From: Kappaphycus alvarezii | Lineage: Eukaryota > Rhodophyta > Florideophyceae > Gigartinales > Solieriaceae | Reading direction: 5' to 3' | Assembly: GCA_002205965.3 (NCBI GenBank) | Contig: NADL03000471.1 | Location: forward strand, 682,001-746,000 | Length of the DNA stretch: 64,000 nt | Shown here: in pieces, positions 43,820-55,312 of the stretch | Layout of the letters: every line of letters begins with the position of its first letter | Numbering within the stretch: the stretch's first letter is position 1 | Made by a program: the position numbers and the translations under genes | Notes under the pieces: model-generated | Databases searched by the model: none | Seen by the model: the letters and a program-made list of their open reading frames with translations, nothing else | Told to the model about the DNA's origin: nothing

Positions 43820-44565
43820 CTGCTTCTATCCCGAATTTTTTCGTAAGGCCGTATTGCCGAACTTTTTCATAGTCAAAGATCAATTTTATGTTTGTTGCAA
43901 TTGTGGTAATGAGAGATTTGGGCGGTATGGTGTTTCGGTTTTACATGTTGTTATAATTGGCGGCTTATTTTGTGTATGTTTTTCTTTTAATTTTATAATT
44001 TTCGAAGGGGTGAAGGATACTTGTTTCCCGCGATGTCAATGCGTTTTGGCGGGAGCATGTGCACTTCTCTAAATTAAGCGCAAATCGTGTTTTCAAGTTC
44101 ATACGAATGCCTCTCGACCCTAACCTTGATTGTTTGCTTTTCAAAATGGCCGTTTGCGGGACTGTATTGCAAAATTTTAGTTCACTGTACTGTACAGTAC
44201 AGTGACAGTACAGTCAACTACAGCTTACCGGAAAGTACTATTGTACTGTACTGTAGTCGTATGTACAGAACTGTACTCGTCTATGCCTAAAGACAAGGTC
44301 TTTACAGAAATACTAGAATAGTTACAATTTGGCTGTGCTCTTTGCACCATTACTAAATCATTTTTTGAATACCATAGAATTTTAGCAAGAACTAATTTTT
44401 TCTTTTATTAAATTGTTGCACTATTTCATACTTAGATGTCACGTTGGCGCACTGCTATTTCGTGTTTAACCATACTTTATTGTACCCTCTCTTATCATAT
44501 CGAGAAAAATGAGTATTTTCGCTAAAGGTCTAGTATAAGTCCCTTCTGTCCGCAATGCGTCTTCA
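43820..44565. other. AT-rich spacer with CTGTA clusters
   Basis: No gene. It holds dense CTGTA/TACAG repeats from 44,170 to 44,280, including a perfect 22-bp palindrome at 44,183-44,204 (two 11-base halves CACTGTACTGT and ACAGTACAGTG). Confidence 0.6.
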
Positions 44566-44640
44566 TGTACAGTACAGTACAGTACAGTATCATAACAGTT
44601 CACAGTAAATATGGCCCAAATACAGTACAGTACAGTATAT
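44566..44640 (+). repeat. (TACAG)n microsatellite overlapping the start of the 704-codon ORF
   Basis: Two runs, 44,566-44,590 (four to five units) and 44,621-44,638 (three units), flank the first ATG. The second run encodes part of the predicted N-terminus (QYSTVY), which argues for a start further in. Confidence 0.7.
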
Positions 44641-46725
44641 CTGTTGGGCTTGATCAAACCGTCTGAAGTTTCAGGATCAAACTCGAGAGGGAGCCATGTC
44701 ATGACCATGACTACCCTAGTTACTCAGCTGCAACGAATCACCAAACATGCCGCTGCTACTAACGCTGCCACACTTGCTCAGTCCAAGCACAATGTTATCC
44801 CGTGGGAACCAAAGGGACAGGAGCACGCTGGCTTCAGCGGACATCTTCATTCGAAAAGAACGGCCTCTGAACTGTTGCATCTGAGCTGTTCAAGAATCTT
44901 CCTCGAGATTCAGGAGATCAATGCTCGCTTCGCGCCTCGAGATTTATGTCAAGGTTGCTTCAAATGCAATGAGGAGCCAGACAAGCAGCAAGGAGAAGAG
45001 CTTGTACGGGTATTCATGGCACTTGTTCCGGATGGACCTAATTTTCAAAATGCACTTCAAAAGCTCAAGCAATCGAAAAATGGGTTGTGTTTGCGTCGCT
45101 GTGAAGTAGCTCGTGTTGTTTCCGCAGCAATCCCTAAAATACGCTGGGCTCGTCAGGTTGCCACAAAGGTCGTTTTTAACCGATCACACATTTTTTTACT
45201 GAGGGAATGGGATTCTGCTGTCCATCAAATCTACACACCTCAGCTAGACCAGCAGACAAAGCAGATATTCGGGGACGATTGGTTTCAGCGGATTCGGAAG
45301 GGATTTGTGCAATTCCCCATCAACGATTCGAGCTCATTGTTTAAAGTCATGGAAAATCTCGCAGACGGCAACGGCAGAACAACCCCGGACATCAACTATC
45401 CGCGGGATTTTAAGTCACCGATTATTCTTGCCTTAAGCTATCGTCATATAATCAAACAAAGGGGTACCAGAAGAAAAAACACACGCGTTGCGAATAGAAG
45501 GATAGCAGAACTTGTTGTTTCTGCGGCCCAAGCCGTTGCAGATGTACTCGCAAACTCTTCCAGACATAAGCGATATTCATATGCGTACGTCTGGATTGAT
45601 GTGTTCTACTGCACAACTGACGACGGCAAGTGGGACAATGAGGCTCTCATGCCGTACGCTCTCTTCCCCGTTGTGTACTACCGCGAGAAGGATGCTGACG
45701 AACGCGCTGACCACAGCCGCATGTGGCTCGCAATTGAAAACGTGATAGCTCGGGAATCGGGGCTGATATTTACAAATGTCACCCGTTTTGGCGGTGGAGT
45801 GTGGAAAAGTCAGAATGGCGTTGTACATGGAAAGGTCTTTATGCGGCCTGACATTGCGGTTCTTAAAAGCGCGCAATGGATCGGCTCGCACGCGCACCAG
45901 CTTCACACGCACCACCCACACGATAAGGACAAGTTGTTGCGCTGGACATTGCGAACTGCGCTTACGGGCGTCTGGCCTGGGATGTGGCAGGTTACTGATG
46001 CGAGAGATGTTGCCATGCGGCCGTCGTGGTTCTGCATGCAGCATGATTATGGCGAAACGGATCTTGTGTACAAACTTGGGAGTGGTGCTCAAACCGCGGA
46101 CATCAGCAGTGATGAAGTTGATAGGTCTTGGTGGAATCCAGTTGGTGAGTACCCAGCGTGGGATGGTCTAGAAACAGCCAACAGTCGTGCTTTTGTCCAG
46201 TTGGAGGGGCAGCATGCGAAAAGAACAATGTCCATCATGAAGCATTCGTTCATAATTGATTACGAAATGAAGACTCCTTACAACGCTACCTTTTCCATCA
46301 ACGTGCATGGTGCTAATGATTGCGTAGTTTTCCTACGAGCGTGGGACAAGGAAGGTTTGATATCTGACGGCATCATCGGTATTACTCGTCTTGATACTTC
46401 TGCAATGGAACTCCGGAAAGATCTATCCAAAACAGAACTTGCGGGAATTTGTCGTTGCTTGCGGACAGAGAAGGGATCGAAAGTTACACTGCTTGACTCA
46501 TACAATGACCCTGATGTTTATTCGCAAGTTGTTCACCTAGATTTGACGTCGATGTGGAGGAAACGAAGCTCTGCAATGAACGTCGACGTGGATGATGCTT
46601 CACTGTCTGAGTTTGTTTGCAATATTCTTAAGGATTGCGGTAAGAATATTTCACCGATTCCTGGGGTGAAAGTTGACCAAGGAAGGTATACGCCAACCTG
46701 GAACCTGAAACTTTTGGCTTGGTGA
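44611..46725 (+). CDS. Orphan 704-codon intact ORF of unknown function
   Basis: The only long uninterrupted frame in the transposon-rich part. The first ATG lies inside a TACAG repeat; the ATGs at 44,701 or 44,707 (MTMTTLVTQLQR, then a basic helical stretch) are more plausible starts. Features seen: a Cys-containing segment PRDLCQGCFKCNEEPD (about residues 108-123), basic KQRGTRRKNTRVANRRIAE, an aromatic core SYAYVWIDVFYCTTDDGKWD with PYALFPVVYYREKD, a His-rich HAHQLHTHHPHDKDK, and WPGMWQV. There are no signal peptide, membrane segments or DDE or RT motifs that I can see. The YVWID core faintly recalls HET/TIR-like domains, but not enough to assign. Flanks are transposon debris, so it may be a host gene, a captured gene or an unknown element's protein. 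Being intact, it is probably under selection or recent. Confidence 0.7.
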   Translation: MAQIQYSTVYLLGLIKPSEVSGSNSRGSHVMTMTTLVTQLQRITKHAAATNAATLAQSKHNVIPWEPKGQEHAGFSGHLHSKRTASELLHLSCSRIFLEIQEINARFAPRDLCQGCFKCNEEPDKQQGEELVRVFMALVPDGPNFQNALQKLKQSKNGLCLRRCEVARVVSAAIPKIRWARQVATKVVFNRSHIFLLREWDSAVHQIYTPQLDQQTKQIFGDDWFQRIRKGFVQFPINDSSSLFKVMENLADGNGRTTPDINYPRDFKSPIILALSYRHIIKQRGTRRKNTRVANRRIAELVVSAAQAVADVLANSSRHKRYSYAYVWIDVFYCTTDDGKWDNEALMPYALFPVVYYREKDADERADHSRMWLAIENVIARESGLIFTNVTRFGGGVWKSQNGVVHGKVFMRPDIAVLKSAQWIGSHAHQLHTHHPHDKDKLLRWTLRTALTGVWPGMWQVTDARDVAMRPSWFCMQHDYGETDLVYKLGSGAQTADISSDEVDRSWWNPVGEYPAWDGLETANSRAFVQLEGQHAKRTMSIMKHSFIIDYEMKTPYNATFSINVHGANDCVVFLRAWDKEGLISDGIIGITRLDTSAMELRKDLSKTELAGICRCLRTEKGSKVTLLDSYNDPDVYSQVVHLDLTSMWRKRSSAMNVDVDDASLSEFVCNILKDCGKNISPIPGVKVDQGRYTPTWNLKLLAW

Positions 46726-46739
46726 CTGGTCATCGTTGA

Positions 46740-46895
46740 ATTACAGTTTGTATATCCTTTTCAGTAGTGTACAATCCGCTACCAGATTTCTCCTGACGTG
46801 GAGACCGAAATGGCTTGTTGATTTATCAGGCGTCGCGAGAAGGCTTTCCCGGTTGTTGTTCATCTTCAGGAATACTGTACTCAGGCCACTTGGGT
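46740..46895. other. Short spacer downstream of the orphan ORF
   Basis: No gene; leads into a minisatellite. Confidence 0.3.
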
Positions 46896-46902
46896 AGCGA
46901 CC

Positions 46903-47032
46903 TGGAGTTCTATAGGAATGCTCATGCCGCTCTGACATTGACATGGAGTTCAACAATGTACTTCTGCAGCTTCGTCAATGGCATGGAGCTCTCCAATGCA
47001 ATCATGCCGCTTATGCATAGACATAGAGATAC
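46903..47032 (+). repeat. Minisatellite, about 40-bp unit, three imperfect copies
   Basis: Successive units start TGGAGTTCTATAGGAATGCT, TGGAGTTCAACAATGTACTT and TGGAGCTCTCCAATGCAATC at 40-41-base spacing and end in similar CATTGACA/CAATGGCA/CATAGACA text. A fourth, weaker unit may precede them. Confidence 0.6.
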
Positions 47033-47039
47033 ACGGTAG

Positions 47040-48180
47040 TTAGCATGTTACCAAGTAAGCAAAGTGCAGAGAAGCAAATTGTAAATAGGGTTGCACGAGA
47101 CTAGTACCAAGCCTAGGACCAAGAACGAATTAATGTGGGCACCAAACGGAGGCGGTCTGTCTGACAATTGGAGACGAGTTTCACAGGCAAAGCTAAGCAG
47201 GCAATGTCCATTAAGTTTGCCAAAAAGTGACAAGTGTGAAGATAAACCTGTAGGAACTTTTTTTCGGCTTACGGTGAAAATGTAACGCTAAGGTCAAATG
47301 TTATACCAATCGTCTTCTACTGCACTGTGTCCGATTAGACGTTGAACCCACCGCTGTATCTTTTCTCCGAGGCCCTAATCACAAACGCACATTGGAAAAA
47401 GACTACAAGATGTACAGAAAGATGAAAGCAAAAAAAGAGCTTCAATGGTTTGGCTTTAAAGGTTTCGATGCCCAGCGGGAAACTCCCGAGAGGGAAATAC
47501 ATCCCACAATGAGTCCAATCCTTGTAACGTACCTGCGAGCAGGGAAACTTCACTATAAGTTCGAGAATTACACCCCCATAGACAGAAAAGGGGGTAATGA
47601 GGTTTGTTGACATGGTGAATATAACATTGTTGATGTCCTCTACATGTCAACTTCGAAAGATTGAGTTCAGCCATGCGGGTGCGCCAAGTTCTCATTAGGC
47701 ACTGCTAGGTACATGCATCGGTACCGTGCGACTGTGGTATTCTATAAGGCCTATGTTGTTGGACAACATAAGAGACAGCCAGCGTTGGATGAGACTGCTC
47801 ACACTGCGTGTCTTCGTAAAAGCATTACTCTCACCTTCAAACACTGCTCCTCGTAAAAGCATTACTCTCACCTTCAAACACTGCTCCAAGGCCAAGTTTG
47901 CTACATATTTTGCCGACCCCAGGACAACAGAAGATGCATCTGGGTACCATCATCCGCAACTGTAGCTTGGAATAAGAGTGGAGGGTAAGTAGGTTGAATT
48001 TTTATGATTCGAAGTTGATGGGCCACCGACGTGGACCAGGGTACAGCTGGGGGTCGTAGCATATAGGCGTCAGCATTCGACAAGGGATGTTTAGGCGAAC
48101 AAGTATTTGAAAGGATAAATCGGCTGCTTCCCAGAGTACTCAAGGACTCTGATCGCGATTGATGTCCTTCTCAGTTTCCT
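47040..48180. other. No gene recognised; contains an exact tandem duplication
   Basis: Open frames on both strands are short and unassigned. The 37-base block beginning TCGTAAAAGCATTACTCTCA is present twice, back to back, at 47,814-47,850 and 47,851-47,887, identical in both copies. Being perfect, it must be recent. Confidence 0.4.
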
Positions 48181-48192
48181 TAATGCACCTCG

Positions 48193-48240
48193 TTAGATCG
48201 AATGTATCCTCTAAGAGTAAAAACACCCAAACCATCCCCC
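48193..48240 (+). repeat. Dispersed 45-base repeat, copies at 17,299, 48,193 and 48,685
   Basis: The common text is TAGATCGAATATATCTTCC, then AAGAGT, AAACATC and ACCTTTTTC, in the same orientation in all three places. Two copies lie 490 bases apart just before an RT fragment. It could be an element terminus. Confidence 0.45.
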
Positions 48241-48799
48241 TCGTTACTTGTTTTCAGATTAGTAGATGGTATAAGGAGATGTAAGCGAATACAGGATTGC
48301 ATCTGACGGTTACGTCGTTGCAGAGTTCGGAGGGACAACAGTGCCAAAGGCTGATGGGCTCCATAATTCGGTAGTTATCGTGTGCGACACAATGAAGATA
48401 TCTCCATCATCCCTTGATGCGCTCTGCAACACATTCCGCGTGGCTACTCGATTCTCATGTGAGACTACGCAGTCTCCGTTTTCGAGCAGCTGCCTATGGA
48501 TACCTACATTGCCGAAGATAATTTCCTCGGCACGCTGAAAGAGTCCAGAGTTACTAATATCATGGCTGGTCTGTAGCCTGTTTTCTTGGGTGATCTGCGC
48601 GCACTTCTGATCTCGAAGTGTGTAAGCTTACATCCACTACGCTTAATCTCTAAAGGAACTACGCGCAGTACATTACAGTAGATTTAGATCGAATATATCT
48701 TCCGAGAGTAAAACATCCATACCTTTTCTCTTTATGAAATGACCAGAAATTCCTCATATTAAACTACCCCTACCTCCCCACCCCACTGATATCGACCCT

Positions 48800-49200
48800 T
48801 ACGTCATACAACTTGAAGACGCGAAGGCCTCATTCCAGATTTTACGACATTGTTTCAGTGATTGAAATTAGGATACTCCATCCCAGTCATGACGACGTCG
48901 TGCGCAAGGAGCCTAGTATTTTGATCAAGTCTGAAGAGTCAGAAATGAAGGCGCTTTCGGGATTCTTCCTCGAATCCCCAGTGTTCAGGGAGTTGCAAAA
49001 GTCACTCTAACCTATTGAGGACAAGAGGTTAACTCTTGGAATAGGCCTGACATTTGCCACGGATATTCATGCAGCTGCTTTCCTTGCATCCGCCTATCAA
49101 ACTAATTACCTATGCGAGCGGTACCTGCAATCTGCACTGAGCGTCGTGGAAACTTACCCAGGGACTAGGGCGGCTTGCAAGTTACGAAATTTGTTGGGCT
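48800..49200 (+). pseudogene. RT-element connector fragment, copy H
   Basis: Pieces LEDAKASFQILRHCF, EIRILHPSHDDVV, SPVFRELQKSL and, after a stop, KRLTLGIGLTFATDIHAAAF with LASAYQTNYL follow exactly the order of copy D (NTQVAFQLLRNCF; IFRELQLPV; KKPTLGLGFTSAKSIAGAAF). It is the segment between RT motif D and the zinc/nuclease domain. The Cys/His and nuclease-like part that should follow is not visible, so the copy is truncated at both ends. It is more diverged than copies C and D. Confidence 0.6.
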
Positions 49201-49204
49201 GATA

Positions 49205-49870
49205 GTGACCACAATCCCTTTAGCAACTTTGCCAAAGTCCCAAACGCAATGTATTGCGACTGGCCTTACGGCCAATCTTGCAAGGTTATCTATCTCACTT
49301 TGTCTCTAATACACGGACCTGCCCCTTCCCGTCTCGGGAAATTTTATATTTCTAATCAGTAAAGGACCCAAACCCCCCAATGCAAAAGCTAAGCCAAAAG
49401 ACGTGTCCGGAAACTCTAGATATCCACGGGGTCCAATTATTCCGCTACCGTCTCAGATCTCAACAGAGTTACCGATACGACGATCAGTTCAACTAGCTAG
49501 GAAATGATCTAGGCCTTGTCCTTTTAAGTAGGTGGTTGAAACAGAGAGGGAGGCAGCCGGAGCGCTGCTAAAGGAACAGGAGAGACGATGATAATGGGTT
49601 TCAGAAAGTTGGGGGCAAAGGGTGTATGGAGTGTACCTGGATTCCCACAAGAATCTAGATGAGCCCCCTTTTATATATAAAGTACTGTAGCTCTACTCTA
49701 GAAATTCTATACTTTGTTAGCTCAGTAGGACTTACTAGAAAGTAGAGGTATGTCTATAGAATTGTACTATCTAGAATATAACTACGTAAATAAAACGATG
49801 ACGTGGGGCTCCACGTTGAATATAAACATTGAAGGAAAATCAAACTTCTAAATTGATTCAAGACGATGCA
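49205..49870. other. No gene recognised
   Basis: Unassigned AT-rich sequence with no recognisable frame. Confidence 0.3.
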
Positions 49871-49871
49871 G

Positions 49872-49953
49872 TTTCTCTGTTACACCACTGTGTAATAGAG
49901 AAATGAAATAACCAAAGGAACAAGTCTCTATTACACAGCGGTGTAACGGAGAC
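49872..49953. repeat. Twin palindromes, 32 and 30 bases, 20 bases apart
   Basis: The first (49,872-49,903) pairs TTTCTCTGTTACAC with GTGTAATAGAGAAA, one mismatch. The second (49,924-49,953) pairs GTCTCTATTACAC with GTGTAACGGAGAC, two mismatches. The two share the CTCT-TTACAC core. They may be abutting termini of a DNA transposon or a MITE remnant. Confidence 0.6.
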
Positions 49954-50119
49954 ATTTTTACAGTGGTTTACTTAAGTTTCCTGATAACAGCAATCGCTAA
50001 TTTGGGTATCCACTTACATACCCTGAGAAATGAGAACGGGGATTCTCGGAAATATACAAACTTTCAATTTGTGGCCTTAAGTGTCGCTCAAAACCCCTTC
50101 CAACATGCAACTGACCTTA

Positions 50120-50650
50120 TTCCGGACGAGTCTCGCTGCGTGACGATCGAAAAATGTTTGCTGCGCATCAGCAATCGGAACGCCTGCCCGTGTGGCAATG
50201 CCAGTCGCAAACCGGTTGGCGAAGTCCCGAGCGGTCGGTTGCCAGCCCCCAACGTGGAGAGTGGAAGGGCAATGAAGCGATACTAATGGCCTTTGGAACG
50301 TATCAACTCGGCAAAGCGAGTGCCCTTGCCAAGGCGAGCATGTTTAAGGGGCTTGAGTGGGCATCGCGCAAGGGAGGGGAGGCAGGCGGGGGTCAAGGGA
50401 TGGATGTCAGTTACGTCATAATAGTCCGTGCCCCGTTCTCTCCAAGCGCCTTGATGTCCGAGCGAATTTCATCGCCGGGTTGTGCGGACTCAAGGACAGG
50501 GTATCGGGCGGCCTTGGAGAGGTCTGTGACAAACAATCTTGTTTGCGTGAACGAGGTTTGGTTTACTGTGAGTAATGCAACGGCTGGGAGTTCTATGAAC
50601 TCACAGGGCCTCTCATCATTATTGCTTTACATGTTCACAGTTTGGGGTGA
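50120..50650 (+). pseudogene. Possible RT-element C-terminal fragment, copy I (weak)
   Basis: A 167-codon plus frame contains MDVSYVIIVRAPFSPSALM, TGYRAALERSVTNN and VWFTVSNATAGSSMNSQGLS. The DVSxxxV, Y-x-x-A and VxFxxxxATAG order is weakly like the end of the nuclease-like domain in related elements, and the GC content is higher than the surroundings. The Cys/His site is not evident. This may be chance. Confidence 0.25.
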
Positions 50651-50659
50651 AATCTGAGC

Positions 50660-53600
50660 GCAAGGTAATGGATACTTGTAGTTCTGTCGCTGGTGGGTTA
50701 AATATTAGTGGGCAAAGAATCGTGTTCTCATTAGTCTTAAGCGTGAAATAACGCTGATAACTAGGAACTTCAACATTCTCACAAGCAAAACTTCATTAGT
50801 ACTGCTCTTTTAGTCTACACTTGCGGAGCGAGCAATGAAAATAGACGGCTGTTTGCCATTTAGAGCCTACTTCTGACTGTTGGAGGTGTTATGTCGGACA
50901 ATGTAGGGGCCATGGAGCAAAGGGTAGCAGTAGTTTTTCTTCACGAGTGGGGCTGATATAGTAAAATGGGCGACTTACTCCGTTGACGAAAATTCCCGAA
51001 GCATTCCCATCTGCTACCAAATGGGAAACCTAGGTTCTTTGATAGTCAATTTTTCTATGATCACGAATTTCTCCATTTCAAAATGTTTGTTGCATGTGAA
51101 ATCATGCCAATGATAACTTACGTATACCCCAAAGAACGTTTAACCTCTACTGTTTGAGAAACTCTGCAATATTATACAACCTTCCGACTGAAACGAATAA
51201 CTGCTTGTTTCGCATTTTGCTGAAATCTCTTTGTTTTCCCCCTTTTCTAGTTAACCAACTGTATCCGAAAACTATTCTTGATCTTAAACTGAGCTACGAT
51301 CTCGTTTCTAATCGAAACTACAATGTAAGTTGTCCATGAGCTTTCTTGGCTGCTCTATGAGGATTCCATTTACTTAATCTTTACGTACGTTTAACCATAA
51401 TGTCTCAACAAGACGTAATAAGTACAAAAGTGAATAAAAGTAAATCGTGTAGACAAAAGCCTCTAAAGCGAAGATAAAATGAAGTTAGCTACGTAAGTGA
51501 GATTATCAATATTACCGTTTTTGAGATCAGAACCAAACATATCCTCCTATCTGTGTACGCCACCTTTACAGTCCGTAAAGATTACCGAAAAGGGCTTATG
51601 ATTGTAGATTGTTTCATTGGATTTTTCGGAGTCCTCAAAGAATTTTCCAATACCCTGAAACTAACAGGCTAGAATGGAAAATTTATAGGACATACGTAGG
51701 GTCTTCAATGATCCAAACATCTCGCCGTCCACCGCCATCGATTACTGCCAAAATCATTCATTAATAAAGCGGGCCACTGGAACTAGCCGATTTCTACACA
51801 GATAGAGGTAGAGAGTGTCGATACGATACAATGAAACAGAAATTAAAGCATGTATAGACAGAAACTAAATTATACAATGACGCTGGGATTAATGAAAGGA
51901 GATAAAGTATGTCGTACCTTGTTTTGTCCTGATCCTAACTGCTGTTGTGCTTTATTGAGTATCAGTTTTCTGTCTGATTTGGCCTGTCTGGATAAGGATA
52001 TTCCCATATGTAGTGCAGCTATGGAAAGATTATGCCCAGACATACCCCGAAATACCCTAAGAGTATCAGCTTATTTTACTTACAAATACTAATTGCTAAA
52101 CAACGGCGAGAAAAAGGGAAAAATTACAATTTTTATTTGCGTGTAGATGGTGGAAAATGCTTCCCGGTGGTATTTCTGTCGTTGGAGTTGTACATTATTT
52201 CAAAATTCCGAAAATGATTTCGGAGTATTCATTACAAGTATCGGTATAAATTAACAAATTTTCGGTTAAATTGATGGAATCTAAACTAATTATATTGAAA
52301 ACACACATAAAACAGTGTAAAGTTTACATAATTTATACCTGCAAAATCAAGTTTTTACTTTCTATATCCTACGCGCTCCCGTATTCATGATTAATATCAC
52401 AAAATTAGGTGTGCCGATAACTGCGATACATTTTCAACTTCGAATATTCTCGGTTCAAGTGAACGTCGTTAAGATTTTAATCTTTAATGCTCCTTGAAGA
52501 CTGAAATGTTTTGGCCAGCTACTATTTCTTGGAGAAATGGTAGCATCTCTTTGGGCCATGGGAGTTTATTTAGTGCAACAATTAAACAGTTGGGAACTAG
52601 AGCTTTCTGAAAATGGCATGACAGAGCTTATTCGGAATCCTTAAAACTGATTTTTCTAGCTCCTTAGTACCTTTTTGCTAATCTACAAACTAAAATCCTC
52701 AATGCATCAGTGTCTGAAATAATCATTCGCCGGTTTCTCGTTGTCTGTCAGTAACGAATTTTTAACCGTACTTACACCTGCTCATTTCAGAAGCCCAAGT
52801 TGAGCTCCGCTGAAATTATACACAAGTATTATTATTGCAGAATTTCTCTGCTAAACTCAATATCATCTGATAGGAGCTGTTGTTTCAAATGATCAACAAA
52901 AAGATTATCATAAATGTATAAAAAATTGACGCGATAGTTCAGAAAGAGAGGAAAGAGGTATACAAAATGCGTTCAAGAAAGCGACATCGAATAGCTTCAG
53001 TAAATTTTCAGTGCATCAGGTTTGGACAGAAAGAAATCTTTCGGTGGATGGAACCATTTTTCTTTCAATAAAACTCTGCAGACTGCCCCATAGTTTAACG
53101 TCGAATTTAGCTTTTTTGCCTAATAGCATTCAAAAGTGATACATGGGTGCTTAAATATTTACATTATCAAAAAAATAACCAAAATGGAAAATTTACCTTA
53201 CTTTTCTGAAATTATTGAACACCCAGGGAAGGATATGAGCTTAATCGGAGCCCTAAATAATTCAACTTTATTTGTTTTATGGATAAAATAAACTAGTTCG
53301 TAAGCAACAAATTTTCATTCCTGAAAAGAGCTGTCCTTTGGTTTCCTCATGAATAGGAATACGTTAACTTTTTAAAGAAGATATACGAACGGGATTTAAT
53401 GTAGTACACGATGTAGTTATGGCTTTTGGCGAAGTAAAGTACAATGAAATGGATGAATTCGATTCTAAATTCGTTTATACAGTGTCCTTGACACAGGCGA
53501 GACAAGTATTAAAGCATTTTTTATCACCAAATATCTCGCCTCGTACATAAATTGACTTCCATCCGTATCCAAAATTTAGAAGCGGAATATACATGTATAG

Positions 53601-55210
53601 TTTACAAACTGTACACAGCGCCACGCTTTGCGCTCCGTGATATGGTACTAAATATCTGTTGCTTCTTCCCATTTAGCACCTTGAGGTATACTGGGATGAT
53701 GGAAGTAAAAGAAGATCGTGCATCGCTTTCTGAAGGAAAATCGAAAAATAAATGGCGCTCAGTGGGATTTGGGAAGAAATAAATCATGAAAAATTACTTC
53801 TTTGAAAAAACGTTCAGTTTCAGATGTCGCTCTTTTTGTGTTCTCACCATCCATCGCACTTGATTATACATAATTACACTGAAACGAAAGGGAGCCGTTC
53901 GAAGGAAATTTCTATGAAAATTTGCAGGGGAGTTTCAGTAGTTATTATAGTATGCGGAACATGAATGAACTACATCATTTCCAGAAATTGGAAATAAATT
54001 TTATGTAAAATAAGGGTGAAAAAAGCTTGCAGTTTCGATAATTTGGACAAATATACGCAAGAAAACAGGCTGACCAAACAAATTGATTATTATCCGGACA
54101 CGAAGTTCCATAGACGAACAAGAATAGCTCAACTAAAGCAAGTTGTAGTGATCAGTTTCTTCAGCCCATGATTCTTCGAGATTACTACCACCGATAGATG
54201 GATTTTTGCGACAAGTCCTGGATTCCTGAATGAATATTTTGATGGATTATCACTTAGTGAGGGACATGATAGTGCTTAATCAAAAGAGAGTCATCCTAAT
54301 GTCATAGTCGTGGAATTGTTCTCATAAGCAAGTTCGAGCTTCGGCTTTTATTGCAGAAATAAGTTGTCGAATTCGTATTTCGCACTACACTACTTCAAGA
54401 GATCAAACAGATCTGCGCGATTTTTCTAAGAAAATCATCCATTTTGGCCTTGTGGTCGTGTAAGACTGTCCATGTTGTATTTCATTTCACAGGCCTTACA
54501 GCTTTACACGAACTCACTCCATCTACGTACTGTACTGTAGATTCAATCCACAGGTAACCTTACAACCAAGGCTACTAGGCACTTTGCTATCACTACACTT
54601 TTCCTTACAGTTCTGAACACAGCTTTTGACCCCATTGGTACACTTGGAATAGTTAAGGGCGAGTTGCACACTGGGATATTATATCATTTCTTTACCAATC
54701 AAAAGTTGCCTTGATATCCCGTGCCACCTGGACCAATGTACTTCTTACATCTTGTCAGAGTATGTCACTCGTGCCGACTACAATTCTGAAAGCGCTACTT
54801 ACGATACCGTCAGGGCTGTTTTACCGGAAAACCGTTGAATTAGCTACTGTTAGACTGCATTTTCCTTTAGTTTGTACCTATCTTCAGTTCTATATAAACC
54901 CTGGTTTGGAGCGGCCGGCTTAACTGAGCCAGCCTCAACCAAAGTCTCAACCACAGTTCTACCCATATCTGCTCTTGTGCGCTTAACTTCCCACAGTACA
55001 TGAAGACTTACTACAGAAATTGTAATATCTATAGTTCAAACTGTGCCTGTGCGGTACAACAACCGGTCTGACTATTCGTCTGAGATCTAACCGGATGGTC
55101 CAAGATGTTCACATGCAAAGGAGTGCGAGATAGAATTTCAATCAAAGTGGAAGACTACATGAAAATATTCAGGCGCTGGTACATGCGTCGATGAATCACA
55201 TCGTCGTAAG
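50660..55210. other. AT-rich region, nothing recognised
   Basis: About 4.5 kb with only short open frames and no transposase, RT or gene motif that I can read on either strand. A GTACTGTACTGTAG run lies at 54,527-54,540. Confidence 0.4.
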
Positions 55211-55216
55211 TGGGGT

Positions 55217-55312
55217 ATCAGCGAGCATTACGAGATATAAATACGACCAGCAGCTTGGTGGTCTCGGGAGTAGGGGAACCCAGGGAGTCGAAGTCTATAG
55301 GGAAGAAATAGA
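55217..55312 (-). pseudogene. RT-element C-terminal tail, copy J
   Basis: The minus strand reads PIDFDSLGSPTPETTKLLVV and FISRNA. The FDSLGSP block matches the tails of copies A (QPLAFDSLGSPPHAT) and E (FQPLAFDSLGAHPAS). Only some thirty codons survive. Confidence 0.5.

Noticed and set aside
44566..44640. Telomeric or centromeric repeat
   Set aside because: TACAG is not a known telomere unit, runs are only 3-5 units, and they are dispersed rather than in long arrays.
44611..46725. HET or TIR-type incompatibility protein
   Set aside because: Only the short YVWID stretch and an aromatic core are suggestive; the remaining blocks of those domains are not visible.
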